A stretch of DNA of 10,091 bases, taken from Pseudomonadota bacterium (GTDB lineage Bacteria > Pseudomonadota > Gammaproteobacteria > Xanthomonadales > Xanthomonadaceae). Under the pieces are notes generated by a model. It was given only the letters and a program-made list of their open reading frames with translations, was not told the origin of the DNA and made no database searches. Below are positions 7,447 to 10,091 of the stretch, in pieces. The stretch's first letter is position 1. The number at the start of each line of letters is the position of its first letter. Position numbers and translations under genes: made by a program. The stretch spans positions 1 to 10,091 of the forward strand of contig JAEXNZ010000052.1 in NCBI GenBank assembly GCA_023439425.1. The letters run 5' to 3'.

Positions 7447-9087
7447 GTGCGTTTTACTGTTGCTGTAGTTCTGGCGGCCGCCTTGGTGGGTAGCCCTGTG
7501 GTCGCCGTTGCGGCCGAGTCGGTGTACGCATCGCTGCAGCTGATCCAGCATGACGATGCCATGCAGTCCGGCGTGGAGTCGGTGACGTTTCACCGGGTCA
7601 AGGTTGATGCTGCTGCGAACGGCGGTCGCACCGTGACGGTCCGGCCGTTGTGGTCCGAGTATCAGGTGATGGGCCATGGCAAGCATCGGGTCACCGACCT
7701 CGATCAGCGCGAGCCGGGCGTGCAGCCCATGCTGGACGCCTTGGCGTCCGGATTCCGTACGACCGTATCGGCCAAGGACGAGGCCGGTGCACTGGAGCCT
7801 GTGAACACGCGCCTCTGGGAGCAGGCGGTGACGGAAATGCCAGATGCCACGCAGTGGCAGCTGTCCGGCGAAAATGTGCTGGCCATGCTGCCGCAGCACG
7901 TGCCGGAACAGTGGCAGGTCGGCCAGAGCCATCGTCGTACCGCACAGTCGCAGGCGCACGGCACCGTGGCGGTGACGCAGAAGGTGGTTGCATTGACCCC
8001 GACCGTGGCGGTGCTGGAGTTCACCGTGAGTGGAAAAGCCCTGAAGGGCAGAGGGCGGCAGGCGGTGCGTCGCAGCGACGGCATGCCGGTGGAAACCCGT
8101 ACAACCCTGCATCGTGATGCGTCGCGCGGCTTTCCCTCGACCACTGAAACCAGCCACGTCGCCGATCTTTCCTACGAACCGTTCCTGGAGCCGATGACCC
8201 CCGAGCAGTATCGCCAGCAGGTGGCGTCGGTCACCGACGAGCTCGCGCGGCCGCCGTACAGCGCGCCCAGCGGCCGTCCTGAAGACTACGCCGCTTCCAA
8301 AGAGGTGGAGGGCCAGTTGGACGCCTGGATGGTGTCGGCGGACGCGCTGCCGGCCTTCGAGAAAAGCCTGCGCTTTGCGCTGCTGCCGGATCGGGATGCC
8401 GGTCGCACCCAGCTGGCCATCGGCGCGGAAGCCCGGCTGGGGCCGCCTTCTCCTGTGTCCTCTGTACTCGAACCCACCCTGACCGTGCGCCCGCGCTCGG
8501 TGACCCTGCTCGGGCGCGACGGCAAGCCGGTGCCGGACCTGGAGGCGGTGCGGATACTGTCTTCGATGCAGATGGAAGGACGGCACAAGGTCGCCGAGAC
8601 GTCGCCGTCGTTCCCGTTCCGCCTGCCGTTGAACACCACTGAGCAGCAGCGACAGGCCCTGGATCGCATCCGCATGACTGTGGATGTCGAGGTTCACCGC
8701 TGGGTGGGCACGGAGGTCATCAAGCCCGGCGAGGCATCCAAGGTGAACCCCAGTGTGCGCGTGTCCATGCCGGCACCGCATCGGATCACGATGCAGAATG
8801 AGCGCGTCCAGCCTGCAGCACCGGAAGGCATCTGGACCAGCGTGGTGCCGCTGGATGCGGACGGGAAGGAGATTCCGACCCGACACCTGGGCGTGGGCCC
8901 GTTCCAGAAAAAGGTGGGCGACAGCGAACTTCCGCTGGTATGGGAGTTCCGCACCCAGCCGTACTGGAATGAGATCGCCGCCGAGCGGCCGGTTGCCGCG
9001 CTGCAGTTGCGGCACTATGGTTGGGAAACGCTGCGCCGGGAGTGGGAGTTCCGGCGGGCAGGGGAGGATGGGAAGCTGCTGGAGTGA
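7447..9087 (+). CDS. Periplasmic protein of unknown function, 546 aa
   Basis: The start is GTG at 7447 with AGGAG (7437-7441) 5 nt upstream. A Sec signal peptide (MRFTVAVVLAAALVGSPVVAVAA, cleaved near residue 23) is followed by about 520 soluble residues with no transmembrane segment and no cysteine. No catalytic motif was recognised. The first half alternates short strands and polar turns (for example TPTVAVLEFTVSGKALKGRG, about 184-203, then DGMPVETRTTLHRD), the look of a beta-rich LolA/DUF-type periplasmic domain; this resemblance is weak. The middle (about 250-290) is Pro/Ser/Glu-rich and probably a linker. The second half has further beta-like segments (VTLLGRDGKPVPDLEAVRIL; RMTVDVEVHRWV) and ends with a charged tail (REWEFRRAGEDGKLLE). 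It follows the lipoprotein by 78 nt and may be co-transcribed or use its own promoter (TATCAT at 7405-7410). The long opposite-strand reading frame over it is Arg/His-rich and rejected. Confidence 0.85.
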   Translation: MRFTVAVVLAAALVGSPVVAVAAESVYASLQLIQHDDAMQSGVESVTFHRVKVDAAANGGRTVTVRPLWSEYQVMGHGKHRVTDLDQREPGVQPMLDALASGFRTTVSAKDEAGALEPVNTRLWEQAVTEMPDATQWQLSGENVLAMLPQHVPEQWQVGQSHRRTAQSQAHGTVAVTQKVVALTPTVAVLEFTVSGKALKGRGRQAVRRSDGMPVETRTTLHRDASRGFPSTTETSHVADLSYEPFLEPMTPEQYRQQVASVTDELARPPYSAPSGRPEDYAASKEVEGQLDAWMVSADALPAFEKSLRFALLPDRDAGRTQLAIGAEARLGPPSPVSSVLEPTLTVRPRSVTLLGRDGKPVPDLEAVRILSSMQMEGRHKVAETSPSFPFRLPLNTTEQQRQALDRIRMTVDVEVHRWVGTEVIKPGEASKVNPSVRVSMPAPHRITMQNERVQPAAPEGIWTSVVPLDADGKEIPTRHLGVGPFQKKVGDSELPLVWEFRTQPYWNEIAAERPVAALQLRHYGWETLRREWEFRRAGEDGKLLE

Positions 9088-9117
9088 GGGCGTGGATCAA
9101 GGGCTCGCGGCGATCTT

Positions 9118-9159
9118 ATAAGCGTGGCGCATAAGTGTATTCAGGTTATGCGCGCTTAT
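9118..9159. repeat. Bulged inverted repeat upstream of the aldo/keto reductase
   Basis: The left arm ATAAGCG-TGG-CGCATAA (9118-9134) pairs with the right arm TTATGCG-CGCTTAT (9146-9159), giving two 7-bp blocks with a 3-nt bulge around an 11-nt spacer. It begins 30 nt after the stop of the 546-aa gene but no T-tract follows (CGTGGGG), so it is not a standard intrinsic terminator. It overlaps the promoter-like element at 9156 and could be an operator for the reductase gene. Confidence 0.5.
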
Positions 9160-9169
9160 CGTGGGGCGG
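9156..9169 (+). promoter_or_regulatory. Promoter-like element, copy 2 (TTATCGTGGGGCGG)
   Basis: Exact repeat of the 14-mer at 6574-6587, here 46 nt before the reductase ATG and overlapping the right arm of the inverted repeat. The TATCGT core is the -10 candidate; no good -35 was recognised. Confidence 0.4.
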
Positions 9170-9215
9170 CGATGGGAGCAGACTGGTGGTCTTCCCCACT
9201 CCAGGAGCATGAACC

Positions 9216-10091
9216 ATGAAGACACGCACACTCGGCCGCAATGGTCCGCAGGTGTCAGCACTGGGCTTTGGCTGCATGGGCCTGAGCTTCGCCTACGGGC
9301 GGGGTCTGGAACGACCTGCTGCGGTCGGTTTGATCCGCGACGCCATCGAGCGCGGCGTCACCCTGTTCGATACCGCTGAAGCCTACGGCACCCTCAACCA
9401 GCAGATGCTGGGCGAAGCCGTCGCCCCGTTCCGCGACAAGGTGGTGATCGCCACCAAGTTCGGTTTCAAGGACGGCAACGCACAGGCGGGCGTGGACAGC
9501 AGTCCGGCCAACATCCGGAAGGTCGCCGAGCAGTCTCTGCGTAACCTCGGTACTGAGCGCATTGATCTGTTCTACCAGCACCGCGTGGATCCGGCGGTAC
9601 CGATGGAAGATGTGGCCGGTACCGTGCGTGACCTGATTGCCGAGGGCAAGGTAGGGCACTTCGGGCTGTCTGAGGCGGGCGTGGATTCCATCCGTCGTGC
9701 GCATGCGGTGCAGCCGGTGGCGGCGCTGCAGAGCGAATACTCACTGTGGTGGCGCGCGCCGGAGCAGGACGTGCTGCCGGCGTGCGAGGAGCTGGGCATT
9801 GGCTTTGTGCCGTTCAGTCCGTTGGGGCGTGGTTTCCTCACGGGCAAGATCGACGCCAGTACCACGTTTGAGAGCGGTGATATCCGCGCCAACAATCCGC
9901 GCTTCTCGGTGGAGGCACGTACTGCGAACCAGCAGCTGGTGGATGCGATTGCGCAGATTGCGGAAGCGCGCAGGGCGACGCCCGCGCAGATTGCCTTGGC
10001 GTGGTTGCTGTCGCGCAAGCCGTGGATCGTGCCGATTCCGGGTACGACCAAGCTGCATCGGCTGGAAGAGAACCTGGGTGCGGTGGAGGTG
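9216..10091 (+). CDS. Aldo/keto reductase, incomplete at the right edge
   Basis: An open frame of 292 codons runs to the window end without a stop; the family is usually about 325-335 aa, so only the C-terminus is missing. The N-terminus MKTRTLGRNGPQVSALGFGC is typical. The catalytic tetrad is complete: Asp52 and Tyr57 in FDTAEAYG, Lys81 in ATKFGF, and His122 in YQHRVD. NADPH-side motifs include QSEYSLWWR, VPFSPLGRGFLTGK and IVPIPGTTK. The enzyme should reduce aldehydes or ketones with NADPH in the cytoplasm; the substrate is unknown, and detoxification of reactive carbonyls is common in this group. The ATG at 9216 has AGGAG 8 nt upstream; an out-of-frame ATG at 9209 is ignored. The 128-bp upstream spacer carries an inverted repeat and a promoter-like element, so it is probably transcribed on its own. 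The long FTGK...NNPRF form suggests the AKR13-like subgroup. Confidence 0.93.
   Translation, partial: MKTRTLGRNGPQVSALGFGCMGLSFAYGRGLERPAAVGLIRDAIERGVTLFDTAEAYGTLNQQMLGEAVAPFRDKVVIATKFGFKDGNAQAGVDSSPANIRKVAEQSLRNLGTERIDLFYQHRVDPAVPMEDVAGTVRDLIAEGKVGHFGLSEAGVDSIRRAHAVQPVAALQSEYSLWWRAPEQDVLPACEELGIGFVPFSPLGRGFLTGKIDASTTFESGDIRANNPRFSVEARTANQQLVDAIAQIAEARRATPAQIALAWLLSRKPWIVPIPGTTKLHRLEENLGAVEV

Noticed and set aside
7264..9015. Minus-strand open frame of 583 codons opposite the 546-aa protein
   Set aside because: The product is Arg/His-rich and lacks a plausible start, signal or motif, while the plus-strand gene has a Shine-Dalgarno, GTG start and signal peptide.

Overview
The window is GC-rich and densely coded, with protein and operon styles typical of Xanthomonadaceae. 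Stenotrophomonas is the most likely genus and Xanthomonas relatives are the alternative; this is judged from protein character only, without a search. No tRNA, rRNA, CRISPR array, insertion sequence or prophage gene is visible.

Left half (1-4442, minus strand): a compact five-gene operon read from right to left. It encodes a cytoplasmic TIM-barrel sugar isomerase/epimerase-like enzyme, a nucleoside:H+ symporter-family MFS permease, a Gfo/Idh/MocA NAD(P)-dependent sugar oxidoreductase, an exported TIM-barrel isomerase/epimerase-like protein, and the start of an exported protein that looks like a c-type cytochrome and runs off the left edge. Gaps are only 12-27 nt and each internal gene has its own Shine-Dalgarno. 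A divergent LacI-family regulator (4538-5569) follows. Between the two lies a perfect 16-bp palindrome with a central CpG (4458-4473), the expected form of a LacI-family operator, overlapping the operon's best -10 candidate. My reading, an inference, is that this is a locally regulated sugar or glycoside catabolic operon. The mix of periplasmic cytochrome, exported TIM barrel, permease, Gfo/Idh/MocA enzyme and cytosolic TIM barrel suggests an oxidative 3-keto-glycoside route: oxidation in the periplasm, processing of the keto-sugar, uptake, then reduction or epimerisation. The primary dehydrogenase would have to lie beyond the left edge.

Middle (5457-6413, minus strand): a short Na+/phosphate cotransporter-family membrane protein. 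Its 3' end overlaps the 3' end of lacI tail-to-tail by 113 bp. A 196-bp divergent spacer (6414-6609) separates it from the next gene and holds a small perfect hairpin and a promoter-like element.

Right half (6610-9087, plus strand): two same-strand exported proteins of unknown function, a 252-aa lipoprotein and a 546-aa periplasmic protein. After a 128-bp spacer with a conspicuous inverted repeat comes an aldo/keto reductase (9216 to the right edge, incomplete) with a full catalytic tetrad. A 14-base sequence is repeated exactly upstream of the lipoprotein and of the reductase and probably marks a common promoter type.
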